Assembly: GCA_035528395.1 (NCBI GenBank)
Contig: DATKYR010000035.1
Coordinates: 1-64,000 of the forward strand
Origin: NIOZ-UU13 sp035528395
GTDB lineage: Bacteria > Planctomycetota > Phycisphaerae > Sedimentisphaerales > Anaerobacaceae
DNA: 64,000 bases
Reading direction: 5' to 3'
Below, piece after piece: positions 8,958-18,618 of this stretch (within the stretch, counting starts at the first letter, position 1; every line of letters starts with the position of its first letter). The translations under genes and the position numbers were made by a program. The notes under the pieces are model-generated. The model made no database searches. It saw only the letters and a list, made by a program, of their open reading frames with translations, and was not told the origin of the DNA.

Positions 8958-10946
8958 ATGATAAGACCTTATACATCTTTAGATATACAGGAAGTTTTTG
9001 CCCCAGGGGGATTTATTTCGCGATCCCTGACTGGATTTGAGGTGCGTCCTCAACAAGTTGAAATGGCCGGTGCTATTCAGCGAGCACTTATGGACGGTCG
9101 GCATTTGGCTGTTGAGGCCGGCACTGGTGTTGGCAAGAGCTTTGCATATCTTGTTCCGATTATCGAGATAGTTTGCCGAACGGGCAGTAAGGCAGTGATT
9201 AGCACCTATACCATTACGCTCCAGGAGCAGTTAATCAATAAAGACATACCTTTTATAGCTGATTGTATACCTCAAACGTTCGTAGCCGCTCTGGCAAAGG
9301 GTAGAGGCAATTACCTGTGCAAACGCAGGCTTGAATTTGCCATGCGACGACAAAGGAGCCTTTTCGATGATTTCGGTTTTGAGCTCGAACTGATAAGCAA
9401 TTGGGCGAATGAAACCGAAGACGGTTCGCTGAGTGATATGCCATTTTTGCCAAGAAATCAAATCTGGGATAGAGTCAAAAGTGAACACGGCAATTGTCGC
9501 ATTCGCAAGTGCCCTCATTTTCGTGCCTGCTTTTATTGGCGCGCCAGACGGTGTTTAGAGAAGGCTGATATTGTTGTTGCTAACCATGCTCTTTTGTTTA
9601 GTGACCTCGTACTCAGAGAAGAGGGAGTCTCGATTCTGCCTGATTACCGGTTTGTGGTAATTGATGAGGCACATAATATCGAACATGTCGCCGAAGACCA
9701 TTTCGGAATCAATATCAGTAATCATAGAATCAGATTTCTGCTGGACGGCCTTTACAATCCACGTACACATAAGGGGCTTTTGGCCAATATGAATGCTGAA
9801 AAAGCAATTGATATGGTTAACAAAACAAGGAAAGAGGTTAGGATTTTCTTAAATCACGTTCGTCACTGGTACGAAGGCATAAAAGAAGAAACCAAAGGCA
9901 GATGCCATAAGAATTTTATCAACGATACAATCTCAGGATACTTGAAGGACCTTGGGTCGGAATTAACTAAGCTTACAAAGCAATCAGAAGAAGTTGACGA
10001 AAAACTTGAGATTATGCGGTACATTGACCGTTGTATTGCGTTTGTCCAGGATTTGGAGAACTTCCTGGTACAGAAAGAGGCGGATTATGTCTACTGGGTC
10101 GAGGTGAATGGTGGCGGAACTGGAACTGTACGCTTGAGAAGCGCAGCAGTGAATGTCGGGCCGGATGTGAAAAGGTGTCTGTTTGATAAATATGAATCTG
10201 TGATACTGACAAGTGCAACTTTAAGCACTGGCGCTGCGGGAGAAAAAGGTGGCTTTGATTTTTTTGTCAGTCGAATCGGCTTAGATGATTTTGATGCGGT
10301 TAAACTCGGCTCGCCCTTCGATTACGAGAAGCAGGTTACCATTTATATCGAGAAAGACCTGCCGAATCCGAATGAATCGGCTTTTCCTGGAGCTGCTGCT
10401 GAGGTGTTGAAAAAATATATACTCAAAACTGCCGGCAGAGCATTTGTGCTTTGTACCAGCTACGCAATGCTCGGAGAAATAGCTGGCAGGCTTTCTGACT
10501 GGCTGGCTGAAAATGATATTGGGTTGCTCCAGCAAGGAGCAGATGTTGACAGGACTACCCTTTTGAATTGCTTTAAGGCTGAGGGCACCAGTGTGCTGTT
10601 TGGTACTGACAGTTTCTGGCAGGGAGTTGACGTGCCGGGCGAGACTCTTTCCAATGTAATTATTGTTCGGTTGCCGTTCGCAGTTCCTGACCGGCCGTTG
10701 CTTGCAGGCCGACTTGAACAGATAAGAGAAATGGGGGGCAATCCTTTTTATGACTATCAGCTGCCCTCGGCGATTATCAAGTTCAAGCAGGGTTTTGGAC
10801 GGCTGATTCGCAACAAGATCGATACTGGCATCGTGGTTATTTTGGACAGCAGAATAGTCAGCAAATCTTATGGCGCGAAGTTTTTAGCTGCGATACCCAG
10901 ATGTAAAACTAAAATTATTCCTGGAAGGTTCCAGAATCAATTATAA
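8958..10946 (+). CDS. dinG: DinG/XPD-type ATP-dependent DNA helicase
   Basis: A 662-residue superfamily 2 helicase. The Walker A motif is EAGTGVGKS (residues 53-61) and the Walker B/DEAH box is VIDEAHN (about 234-240). Late motifs include FGTDSFWQGVDVPGE and QGFGRLIRNKIDTG. Cysteines C121, C180, C185 and C191 have the spacing expected for the iron-sulfur cluster of DinG/XPD helicases. The family unwinds DNA 5' to 3', including R-loops and damaged or replication-blocked structures, in the cytoplasm. The exact symbol is assigned by family; YoaA-type relatives are similar. The next gene starts 13 bases downstream, although its role (secreted BNR protein) is unrelated. Confidence 0.85.
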   Translation: MIRPYTSLDIQEVFAPGGFISRSLTGFEVRPQQVEMAGAIQRALMDGRHLAVEAGTGVGKSFAYLVPIIEIVCRTGSKAVISTYTITLQEQLINKDIPFIADCIPQTFVAALAKGRGNYLCKRRLEFAMRRQRSLFDDFGFELELISNWANETEDGSLSDMPFLPRNQIWDRVKSEHGNCRIRKCPHFRACFYWRARRCLEKADIVVANHALLFSDLVLREEGVSILPDYRFVVIDEAHNIEHVAEDHFGINISNHRIRFLLDGLYNPRTHKGLLANMNAEKAIDMVNKTRKEVRIFLNHVRHWYEGIKEETKGRCHKNFINDTISGYLKDLGSELTKLTKQSEEVDEKLEIMRYIDRCIAFVQDLENFLVQKEADYVYWVEVNGGGTGTVRLRSAAVNVGPDVKRCLFDKYESVILTSATLSTGAAGEKGGFDFFVSRIGLDDFDAVKLGSPFDYEKQVTIYIEKDLPNPNESAFPGAAAEVLKKYILKTAGRAFVLCTSYAMLGEIAGRLSDWLAENDIGLLQQGADVDRTTLLNCFKAEGTSVLFGTDSFWQGVDVPGETLSNVIIVRLPFAVPDRPLLAGRLEQIREMGGNPFYDYQLPSAIIKFKQGFGRLIRNKIDTGIVVILDSRIVSKSYGAKFLAAIPRCKTKIIPGRFQNQL

Positions 10947-10959
10947 GAAGAGTAAAACC

Positions 10960-13269
10960 ATGAACTATCGTGCGTTTTGGTTGTTTGGCAGGTGCTTTGG
11001 ACTGTCGTTGCTGCTGGTTATGTCGGCGTACGGCGGGCAGAAAGCTACCCCTTCGGAGACTGCCGCCAAGCAGGTTCCCTGGGAACCCATCGGTCTGTCC
11101 GGCGGAGGCGGTATGTTTTCACCCGCGATCTCTCCGGCGGACCGGAATCTAATGATGCTCAACTGCGACATGAGCGCGGCCTACATTTCCGAGGACGGCG
11201 GCCGAAACTGGCGTATGATCAACCATGCTCAACTCAGGGCTGACACAAGATGCCGGCCGGGCTTCCATCCATCAAATCCCGACGTCATATACGCCTCATC
11301 ACGCGGTCGCCTAAGGGTCAGCCGTGACCGCGGAAGGACCTTTGCGCCTATCGGTAATCTCAAGGAGCCGCTCTATGGTGAAATCGCGATAAATCCATCC
11401 GACCCAAACGTCATGCTCGTGGGTACGCGCAACGGCCAATGCCGGTTGTCGTGTGACGCAGGTACTACATGGACAGCGTGCAATGGACCCGATGGCCAGG
11501 TGATAGCGTTCCATTTTGACCGTATTAGCAAAGGCCGCGTCATGTTCGCTGCCACGAATAAGGGTATCTGGCGCTCTGACGACAGGGGGCAGAGCTGGGC
11601 GGAGAAGACCGATGGCCTGCCGTGGAAGGAGATACAGGGATTCGCCGGTGGTTCTGATCCGGCAGACAACGTCACCATGCTTTACTGTACCGTATGCAGC
11701 AAAGATGAGAACGGCACCTTCAAAGGGGGTATCTACCGTTCCCGTGATCACGGCCAGACATGGCAGTGGGCCATGGGCCGGGGAATAAACACGGATACAA
11801 AAAAGGCCGATCAATGGGCCTACGGTTCTATCGCGCAATATAAACAGCTTCTCACCACGGATACGAAACCGCTAACCGTGTACGCCATGAACACAAGTAC
11901 CGGATTCCATCCCCCCCACCATGACACGGTGTATCGCAGCGATGACGGGGGCGAGACCTGGCACGACACGTACTTCATGGACCCGCGTTTCGAGCGATAC
12001 AACGTTGCTCCCAACTACGTCACCGCGTCCACAGGACAGTCCTTCAAGGGAGGTGATGCACCTTTCGGGGTTGCCGTATGCAACACCGACCCCAACCGGG
12101 TGATTCTGGTGAGGAGTCAATGTTATCTCACGCACGACGGCGGTAATACATGGTTCAACGGCCATACGTACCCTGCTCCCGGCCAGGAGCCCGGACCCGG
12201 CTGCGCATGGGTATGCAATGGCCTGGTGGTCACCACTACGTGGCATTACTACATTGACCCATTCGAAGCGAACCGACATTACATTGCCTACACGGATATC
12301 GGCCTGGCGCGGTCCACCGACAGCGGTAAAACGTGGATATGGTGGGACAAGCACACATGGGTCCCCTGGCGGAATACCTGCTACGAGATCGCATTCGACC
12401 CGGATACACCGGGTAAGATGTGGGGCGCATTCTCCGATGTGCATGACATCCCCAACGACAACATCATCTCCGAACGTCACGGCCACAACCGTCCCGGCGG
12501 GCTGTGCATTTCATATGACTTCGGCGTTTCATGGAAGCACGAGGCTCAGGGCATCCCACCCAAACCGGTGACCTCCATCGTGCTCGACCCCAAGAGCCCT
12601 AAAAATGCGCGTGCGCTGTACGCCGGGGTGTTCATGGAAGGCGTGTACAAATCAACTGACGACGGCAAGACATGGACACTGAAGAAAAATGGCTTGGGCC
12701 ACCCACAGAATATGCGAGTCTATCGCGTGATTCTGCACAAGGACGGCACTCTCTTTGCAATGGTATGTGCCAAGCGTCCGGCATATGGAAAACCGCTCAT
12801 GAGTGAGGGTGTGGGGTTGTACCGGTCCCGGGATGGCGCGGAGACATGGAAGAAGGTCAATGCCTCCAGGCTTTTTTTGTACCCCAAGGACTTTACTGTT
12901 CATCCCGAGGACAGCAATATTATCCTTGTGGGCACATGTGATTCGAATCGGCAGGACAAGTCCGGCGGCTTGTACCGCTCTGAGGATGGCGGCAGGACTT
13001 GGCAGCGTATTGGACGCGAAGGACGTCAGACCTTTGGCGGTTACTTTCACCCGAAATTTGACGGGTGGATCTACATGACTTTCACCGAGGGGGCGCCTGG
13101 TGCAGGCCTGTGGCTCACGCAGAACAACGGCCGGACCTGGGAAGCGTTCAATGATCTGCCGTTCTCGAACATTCAGCGCGTGGTGTTTGACCCATCGGAC
13201 CATACCCTGATGTATGTCACAACGTTCGGCGGCAGCGTTTGGCGAGGACCGGTCGTGCCGCATAAGTAA
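10960..13269 (+). CDS. Secreted BNR/sortilin-like beta-propeller protein
   Basis: A 769-residue protein with a signal peptide (first ~25 residues). It contains many Asp-box/BNR-type repeats of the form S-x-D-x-G-x-T-W, for example SEDGGRNWRM, SDDGGETWHD, STDSGKTWIW, STDDGKTWTL and SEDGGRTWQR. Such repeats build beta-propellers as in sialidases, sortilin/VPS10 proteins and GH74 xyloglucanases. Without a clear catalytic pair I cannot assign an activity; carbohydrate binding or hydrolysis outside the cell is likely. A collapsed relative, keeping this protein's C-terminal sequence almost unchanged, lies at 38544-38817. It is preceded closely by the helicase gene and followed by a convergent cytochrome c peroxidase gene. 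Confidence 0.8.
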   Translation: MNYRAFWLFGRCFGLSLLLVMSAYGGQKATPSETAAKQVPWEPIGLSGGGGMFSPAISPADRNLMMLNCDMSAAYISEDGGRNWRMINHAQLRADTRCRPGFHPSNPDVIYASSRGRLRVSRDRGRTFAPIGNLKEPLYGEIAINPSDPNVMLVGTRNGQCRLSCDAGTTWTACNGPDGQVIAFHFDRISKGRVMFAATNKGIWRSDDRGQSWAEKTDGLPWKEIQGFAGGSDPADNVTMLYCTVCSKDENGTFKGGIYRSRDHGQTWQWAMGRGINTDTKKADQWAYGSIAQYKQLLTTDTKPLTVYAMNTSTGFHPPHHDTVYRSDDGGETWHDTYFMDPRFERYNVAPNYVTASTGQSFKGGDAPFGVAVCNTDPNRVILVRSQCYLTHDGGNTWFNGHTYPAPGQEPGPGCAWVCNGLVVTTTWHYYIDPFEANRHYIAYTDIGLARSTDSGKTWIWWDKHTWVPWRNTCYEIAFDPDTPGKMWGAFSDVHDIPNDNIISERHGHNRPGGLCISYDFGVSWKHEAQGIPPKPVTSIVLDPKSPKNARALYAGVFMEGVYKSTDDGKTWTLKKNGLGHPQNMRVYRVILHKDGTLFAMVCAKRPAYGKPLMSEGVGLYRSRDGAETWKKVNASRLFLYPKDFTVHPEDSNIILVGTCDSNRQDKSGGLYRSEDGGRTWQRIGREGRQTFGGYFHPKFDGWIYMTFTEGAPGAGLWLTQNNGRTWEAFNDLPFSNIQRVVFDPSDHTLMYVTTFGGSVWRGPVVPHK

Positions 13270-13466
13270 CTTGCTCCGTACGCGCAATAGGCCTGATTGG
13301 CTGGTGGCACCGGTCCAAGAAGTTTCGGCTAATGAGATAACAAATAGCCCCTTGACCTGACAATTGACATTCCATATAAGAATGATGGGAGCAGTAGAGT
13401 CAAAAGAGAAGAAGGTTCATAGAATCCGCCCACTTTTTTGTGCATAAGAATAACAGACTTAATTCG

Positions 13467-14624
13467 TCATTTTTCGCTCAGATCGTAACCGTCGGTAAGC
13501 GTATGCATGAACGCAACAATATCATCAATTTCCTGCTCGGTAAGACCAAGATCTCCCAGTTCATCATGATTGACATTCATACTAACCTCTGGAGGTGGCC
13601 ATGGTCCGACATCCCTTGTATTATAGAAAACGACAACCTGGCGAAGATTTTTGAAAATACCGTTATGAAGATATGGTGCTGTCTTCGCCACATTCCGAAG
13701 AGATGGGACCTTGAACTTACCATTCTCTGAAGGCTTATTGAGTACACCGCCAAGCCCCAAATCAACAAAATAAACGCCATCGGGATTGAGATTCTTTGGC
13801 AAGTAGTAGAAAGGGCTCTCAGGGTTCGGCGGTACACCGATGTTGTCATACGTGAAATCAGTGAACAAGGGCGGAGTCCCGTCGGCACCCGGCCGGCTCG
13901 GATGACATGCAGCGCAGTTGCCTTTTTCCTCGTCTTCGAACAACTCAAGCCCCCTTCGTTCCTGTTCAGTCAATGCCACTTTCCCTGTGAGGTAGAGATC
14001 GTATTTCGAATCGAACTGGTTCAGCTCACCGGATTTCTCATAAGCCGCGATGGCCTCAGAAACCCTATCATAAGCTTTGTTGGGGTCATCGAACGAAGCA
14101 ACCCCAAAAACCTTCCGAAAAAGGTCGGCGTATTCCGACTTACGCACCTTCTCGATTACAGTCTTTTCATCGGGATTTGCCATTTCCAAAGGATTAAGGA
14201 AAGGACCTTTTGCCTGCTCCGCGAGGTCTGCGGCCCGGCCGTCCCAGAACTGGCCCCCGACGTACAGCCCTTCGTCGGCGTCGTAATGGAATGTTGGACT
14301 AAAAGAGGCATAGGCCGCGGGAAGATCGTTTCGATTTCCAAAACGGTCTTTGTGGACACCTTGAGAGACAGGATAGTCGGCGTTTGGATTAGCAAAACCA
14401 ACTTCTGGGGAATGGCAATCGGCACAAGCTTGCCCCGTAGGTGTTGACAGGTTCTTATCTAAGAATAGTTTCTTTCCAAGGGCTTGTTTTTGTGTAAGGG
14501 CTTGTTCTGCCGTCGATGTTTCCAAGATACCTGCTCGAAACAACCTTTTTTGATTGCCGGAACCTGAGCCAGCAAGGACAAAGGATACCCAGATAAACAT
14601 AAGGCAAGAGATAGTAGATTGCAT
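13467..14624 (-). CDS. Di-heme cytochrome c peroxidase (CcpA/MauG family)
   Basis: A 385-residue protein with an N-terminal signal sequence and two heme c attachment motifs: CADCH (residues 67-71) and CAACH (237-241). This spacing and the overall length fit bacterial di-heme cytochrome c peroxidases, periplasmic enzymes that reduce hydrogen peroxide using electrons from small cytochromes or, in MauG-type members, carry out long-range oxidation. Conserved elements such as GKKLFLDKNLS near the start and VPSLRNVAKTAPYLHNGIF in the C-terminal half are typical. It diverges from the metallo-beta-lactamase-fold gene at 14918 across about 290 bases. Confidence 0.9.
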   Translation of the reverse strand: MQSTISCLMFIWVSFVLAGSGSGNQKRLFRAGILETSTAEQALTQKQALGKKLFLDKNLSTPTGQACADCHSPEVGFANPNADYPVSQGVHKDRFGNRNDLPAAYASFSPTFHYDADEGLYVGGQFWDGRAADLAEQAKGPFLNPLEMANPDEKTVIEKVRKSEYADLFRKVFGVASFDDPNKAYDRVSEAIAAYEKSGELNQFDSKYDLYLTGKVALTEQERRGLELFEDEEKGNCAACHPSRPGADGTPPLFTDFTYDNIGVPPNPESPFYYLPKNLNPDGVYFVDLGLGGVLNKPSENGKFKVPSLRNVAKTAPYLHNGIFKNLRQVVVFYNTRDVGPWPPPEVSMNVNHDELGDLGLTEQEIDDIVAFMHTLTDGYDLSEK

Positions 14625-14917
14625 ACTAATGTTCCAAGCTATATAATCCTATATAATTTAATTCTTTTAACTTCTGAAACTTTTGTCATTATAATACTAA
14701 ATCCCAGATGAAAGTACAGTTGCTTACTTTTCTCAAGAGTATCTTGTTCTTTAATTTGTAAAAGCATTCCTTTGATAAGCAAGTAGAAAACTTGAATTTT
14801 CAAGACAGACTTGATATTCTATCGGAGATAAGGCTCAACATCGTAGATAAGCCAGGGTCATATAAAAATATCAGCTTAACTTGTTAAATGGAGCTTATGA
14901 TAACTGCGGAGTAGTCT

Positions 14918-16825
14918 ATGCGAAAACTAATTTCGACAATCATTGGTGTTTTGTTTATCTTGTCTTTAGTCAGTCAATCCTATTGCGCCGAAGTCATCCA
15001 ACTGAGTGAACACGTGTCATTGATTCCCGGGCCGGTCAACGGTGTAAGCATAGAAAGAGACAATGCCAACTTAGTCATCTATGGCGATCCGGGGGGTAAA
15101 ATCAAAAAGGCTGAAATGGTCCTGTTTACCCACAGTCGGCGTGATGTCGTCTGGGCCGGGCGACAACTCGTAGAAAACGGGGCAATGGCTGTCGTACCCG
15201 AGTCAGATATGGAAAAGTTCAGCAATGTCGAGCGGTTCTGGAATGACTTTACAACCAGCCGGTTTCACGACTACGCCCAACAGGGAACTAAGATTTTGAC
15301 TAAATCCTTGAAGATGGGCCGAACCGTCAAGGCCGGCCAAAACTTCTCATGGAATGGAATACCAATCAAGGTCATCGATACACCCGGCTTTACTCGCCAG
15401 GCTCTCTCATACTACATCGAGATCGACGGCCTTAAATATGCCTTCGTCGGTGACATAATCTACGGCAACGGAAACCTATTCGACCTGTACTCCCTCCAGG
15501 ACGCGGTGGCGGAAGCAAAGATCGGCGGCTACCACGGCTGGGCGGGCCGTATGGGTGAGCTGATTAACAGCCTGCAAAAAGTCGCCGCCCAAAGACCCGA
15601 TATCCTCGTCCCAGTCCGCGGACCGGTTATACGCAACCCCACCGAAGCGATCAATCTTTTGATACAACGACTCCAGAGAGTCTATGAAAACTACCTGTCC
15701 ATTAGTGCAGGCCGATGGTATTTCAATGAGAACTATGACGTTCTCGCACGGCGCGTCCTCGGGGCCAATCCCGAGGTCAACTGGATGCCCTGGGCCGAAG
15801 TAATTAAAGACAAGCCACCCGAGTGGATTATACCAATCGGCAACTCACGTCTGATTATCTCCGAAGACCGCTCAGGATTCCTAATCGATTGTGGCAGCCG
15901 CCGGAAACTCGACAGAGTTATCAAACTAAGAGAGGCCGGCAAACTAACCGGCCTCAAAGGCCTGTTTATCACACACTATCACGACGACCACACGAACGAT
16001 GTCGCCGCCTGTCTCGCTGAGTTCAACTGCCCCGTTTATGCAACCGGCCCCTCAGTTGATATCCTCAGACACCCTGAGAAATATCGCCTGCCCTGCTTGA
16101 CGCCCAATCCTATCCCGAACATCAACATCATGCCCGAGGCCCACAAAATGCGATGGAAGGAATTCACATTCACGTTCCACTACTTTCCCGGTCAGACAAT
16201 CTACCACGATGCACTCCTCGTCGAGAAAGACAACGCCGAGAAAATCTTCTTCATCGGCGACTCCTTTACCCCTTCAGGGATCGACGACTACTGTCTGCTT
16301 AATCGCAACATTCTTCACGAGTCTATGGGTTACTTTTATTGCCTCAACCTTCTGAGAAGAATCCCCCCCGGAACATTACTCATCAATCAACATGTGGTTG
16401 AACCCTTCAGCTTCAGCGCCAGACAGCTCGACAACATGACAGCAACTTTGACCAAACGCAAAGCACTTCTTGCTGAACTCTTCCCATGGGATGAGCCAAA
16501 CTACGGCATCGACGAACGATGGATTCGCTTCAGCCCCTACGGCCGGAAAGCCAAGCCAGGCCAAACCGTTCAAATCAGCTTAAAGGCATTCAATCATTCC
16601 AACGCCTCTCGTATGTTCACAGTCGAGCTTAACCCCCCTGCCGGATTTGATACAATACCTACAACTGCTTCAGTCACCATCCCTTCGCACACCGAACAAC
16701 AGGTGGATTTCGGCCTTCTCATTGGCGCATCTATTGAGCCGGGAACATACGTTCTCACCGCCGACGTGCAATTAAAGCAATGGAACCTACCCCGCTGGAC
16801 TGAAGCAATCATCGAAATCGAATAA
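14918..16825 (+). CDS. Exported protein with two metallo-beta-lactamase-fold domains
   Basis: A 635-residue protein with a signal peptide ending near SYCA. Residues about 30-260 resemble a metallo-beta-lactamase fold, but the metal motif is degenerate: THSRRDV (71-77) where HxHxDH is expected. Residues about 305-500 form a second domain with an intact THYHDDH (352-358), a later FIGDSF and a histidine in NQHVVEPF. A C-terminal beta-sandwich-like stretch follows, starting near GQTVQISLKAFNHS. The second domain should bind metal and hydrolyse an unknown substrate; the first is probably structural or substrate-binding. The gene ends directly in a strong terminator hairpin and has no close same-strand partner. 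Confidence 0.75.
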   Translation: MRKLISTIIGVLFILSLVSQSYCAEVIQLSEHVSLIPGPVNGVSIERDNANLVIYGDPGGKIKKAEMVLFTHSRRDVVWAGRQLVENGAMAVVPESDMEKFSNVERFWNDFTTSRFHDYAQQGTKILTKSLKMGRTVKAGQNFSWNGIPIKVIDTPGFTRQALSYYIEIDGLKYAFVGDIIYGNGNLFDLYSLQDAVAEAKIGGYHGWAGRMGELINSLQKVAAQRPDILVPVRGPVIRNPTEAINLLIQRLQRVYENYLSISAGRWYFNENYDVLARRVLGANPEVNWMPWAEVIKDKPPEWIIPIGNSRLIISEDRSGFLIDCGSRRKLDRVIKLREAGKLTGLKGLFITHYHDDHTNDVAACLAEFNCPVYATGPSVDILRHPEKYRLPCLTPNPIPNINIMPEAHKMRWKEFTFTFHYFPGQTIYHDALLVEKDNAEKIFFIGDSFTPSGIDDYCLLNRNILHESMGYFYCLNLLRRIPPGTLLINQHVVEPFSFSARQLDNMTATLTKRKALLAELFPWDEPNYGIDERWIRFSPYGRKAKPGQTVQISLKAFNHSNASRMFTVELNPPAGFDTIPTTASVTIPSHTEQQVDFGLLIGASIEPGTYVLTADVQLKQWNLPRWTEAIIEIE

Positions 16826-16860
16826 AGGGCTGACAATCGGAGACACTGTCAGTCCTTTTC
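16824..16860 (+). terminator. Rho-independent terminator
   Basis: AAAGGGCTGACA (16824-16835) pairs with TGTCAGTCCTTT (16847-16858), a 12-bp stem with one G-T wobble and an 11-base loop, followed by a T-rich tail. It starts within the stop codon of the metallo-beta-lactamase-fold gene. Confidence 0.8.
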
Positions 16861-17133
16861 CCTTTCCTACATTAAGCATGAGAAGTAATCCCTTGGCACC
16901 AGTGATGAGCAAAAAAGAGAGAAATGGTTAACGACTTGTTAACAAAGTTAATAGCTTTTCTCAGTTTCATGGAAATTGACGTTAGATACGTATTGGCAAA
17001 CATTTGTGACAACTGGCCAAGAATCAGGCAAAATATGACCGTCACGTTTTGGATAGAGAAGTGACCTAAGATGCTCCTAACATAAGAGGTTTTCAACTTC
17101 AAATTACTATATGTAATCTGGGGTGTTCGCTTC

Positions 17134-18618
17134 CTACTTGGCTGCCTGAGCGATTCGAAATCTTATCATGACGAGGCCCAACAGATAGCCCAGAACGAAT
17201 GTTATTCCTGTTCCAATGACAATCAACCAGCTCCAGCCGAGATTGAGGATTTCCTTTTTTATCAGCAGCAGCAATACCACACAAACACCCGTACTGAAAA
17301 GCATCGCGGGGATGTTGGTTCGGTTGGCTTTGCGCCGTGTGAGCAGGCCAAGCAGGAAGACTCCGAGCATAGGGCCTCCGGTGAGCGAAAGAATCTGGAA
17401 GGCAAACCAGAGAATGTTCTTCACCGGAGCGAAGGCCGCCGCGATCCCCGCCAGAACCAGGCCAAAACCAACCACGCTGATTCTTGACACGAGCAGATAG
17501 TGCTTTTCCGAGGCGTGCCTGTGAATCAGGGGACGATATATATCAGTAACGAAAGAAGAGGTGAGGGAGCTGAGCGGCGAATCAATGCTGGCCATGAATA
17601 TTGCGCCCAGGACCAGACCTTTGAGGCCGGTGGGCAAAACGTTTCGCGTAAAATGCGGAAGGATTTCCTTGAGCTCCTGGGGCAAGACCAGGGAGGAATT
17701 CTGCTGGTAGAACACATAGAGCAGCGTGCCGACAAGCAGATATAGCCAGTAAACGGGTAGAACAGTAAAAATGGTGGAGATAATTGTTTTTTGACTGCCC
17801 TTTCGCGTTTCGACGGTCAGCAGTCTCTGGACCATCTCCTGATCGGTTCCGAAGGAGACAAGGCCAATAAAGAATCCGCTGGCCGAAAAAGCCCAGAACG
17901 TGGTGGGCTCGTTGAGAGCTAATTTGAAATTGAGTGTGCTTAAACGCCCAGCCTCATGCGCAGTTTGTAAGGCTGTGGCGAGGCCGCCGTCGATGTGTTG
18001 AATGAGATAGACAACGAGCACGGCGCCGGCGATAACGAAGAAAATGGTCTGGTAAGCGCCGGCCCATACGACCGCCTTGATGCCGCCAAAGGCAATAAAA
18101 ACAATGCTAACGACGGTGAATAAAGTTATCGTCGCGGCCAAGGGCCAGCCCATTATGACACCGACAGCCATACACGTTGCGTAAAGGCGTACGCCCGAAG
18201 CCAGAAGACGTGTGATAAAGAAGTATATCGAGCCTGTGTACTGGGTGGCAGGCCCGAATCGGTGTCCGAGGAACTCGTAGATACTGGTGCAATTGTACTT
18301 GTAGAAGGCCGGGATAAATAGATACGCCACGACAAGTCGGGCCAAAGCCAACCCGACCAGAAACTGGATCCATCGCCAGTTCTCGGTAAAGGCCGTGTGT
18401 GGAATGCCGACAATTGTCAGGGCACTGATCTCTGTGGCCACAAACGACAGACATGCCACGATGGGTGGAATGCGTCGGCCTCCGAGAAAGAAGTCGTCCG
18501 TATTCTTTTCCTCGCGCCCGAAAACGTATGAGATGACGAACAAAAGCACAGCGCCGACGCCTACAATGCCCCAGTCGAGCCCGCTTAGTGTGCCTGCCTG
18601 AGCTACGATGAGATTCAC
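17134..18618 (-). CDS. Sodium:solute symporter (SSS family)
   Basis: A 494-residue, very hydrophobic protein with about 13 predicted membrane segments. Motifs such as FFLGGRRIPPIVACLSFVA near the start and VWAGAYQTIFFVIAGAVLV in the middle are typical of the sodium:solute symporter family (SglT/PanF/NanT-like). It starts at a GTG that overlaps the MurQ stop codon (GTGA), so it is translated from the same mRNA as AnmK and MurQ. From that context I infer uptake of MurNAc, anhydro-MurNAc or a murein fragment coupled to sodium entry. The symporter family itself does not reveal the substrate. Confidence 0.85.
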   Translation of the reverse strand: MNLIVAQAGTLSGLDWGIVGVGAVLLFVISYVFGREEKNTDDFFLGGRRIPPIVACLSFVATEISALTIVGIPHTAFTENWRWIQFLVGLALARLVVAYLFIPAFYKYNCTSIYEFLGHRFGPATQYTGSIYFFITRLLASGVRLYATCMAVGVIMGWPLAATITLFTVVSIVFIAFGGIKAVVWAGAYQTIFFVIAGAVLVVYLIQHIDGGLATALQTAHEAGRLSTLNFKLALNEPTTFWAFSASGFFIGLVSFGTDQEMVQRLLTVETRKGSQKTIISTIFTVLPVYWLYLLVGTLLYVFYQQNSSLVLPQELKEILPHFTRNVLPTGLKGLVLGAIFMASIDSPLSSLTSSFVTDIYRPLIHRHASEKHYLLVSRISVVGFGLVLAGIAAAFAPVKNILWFAFQILSLTGGPMLGVFLLGLLTRRKANRTNIPAMLFSTGVCVVLLLLIKKEILNLGWSWLIVIGTGITFVLGYLLGLVMIRFRIAQAAK

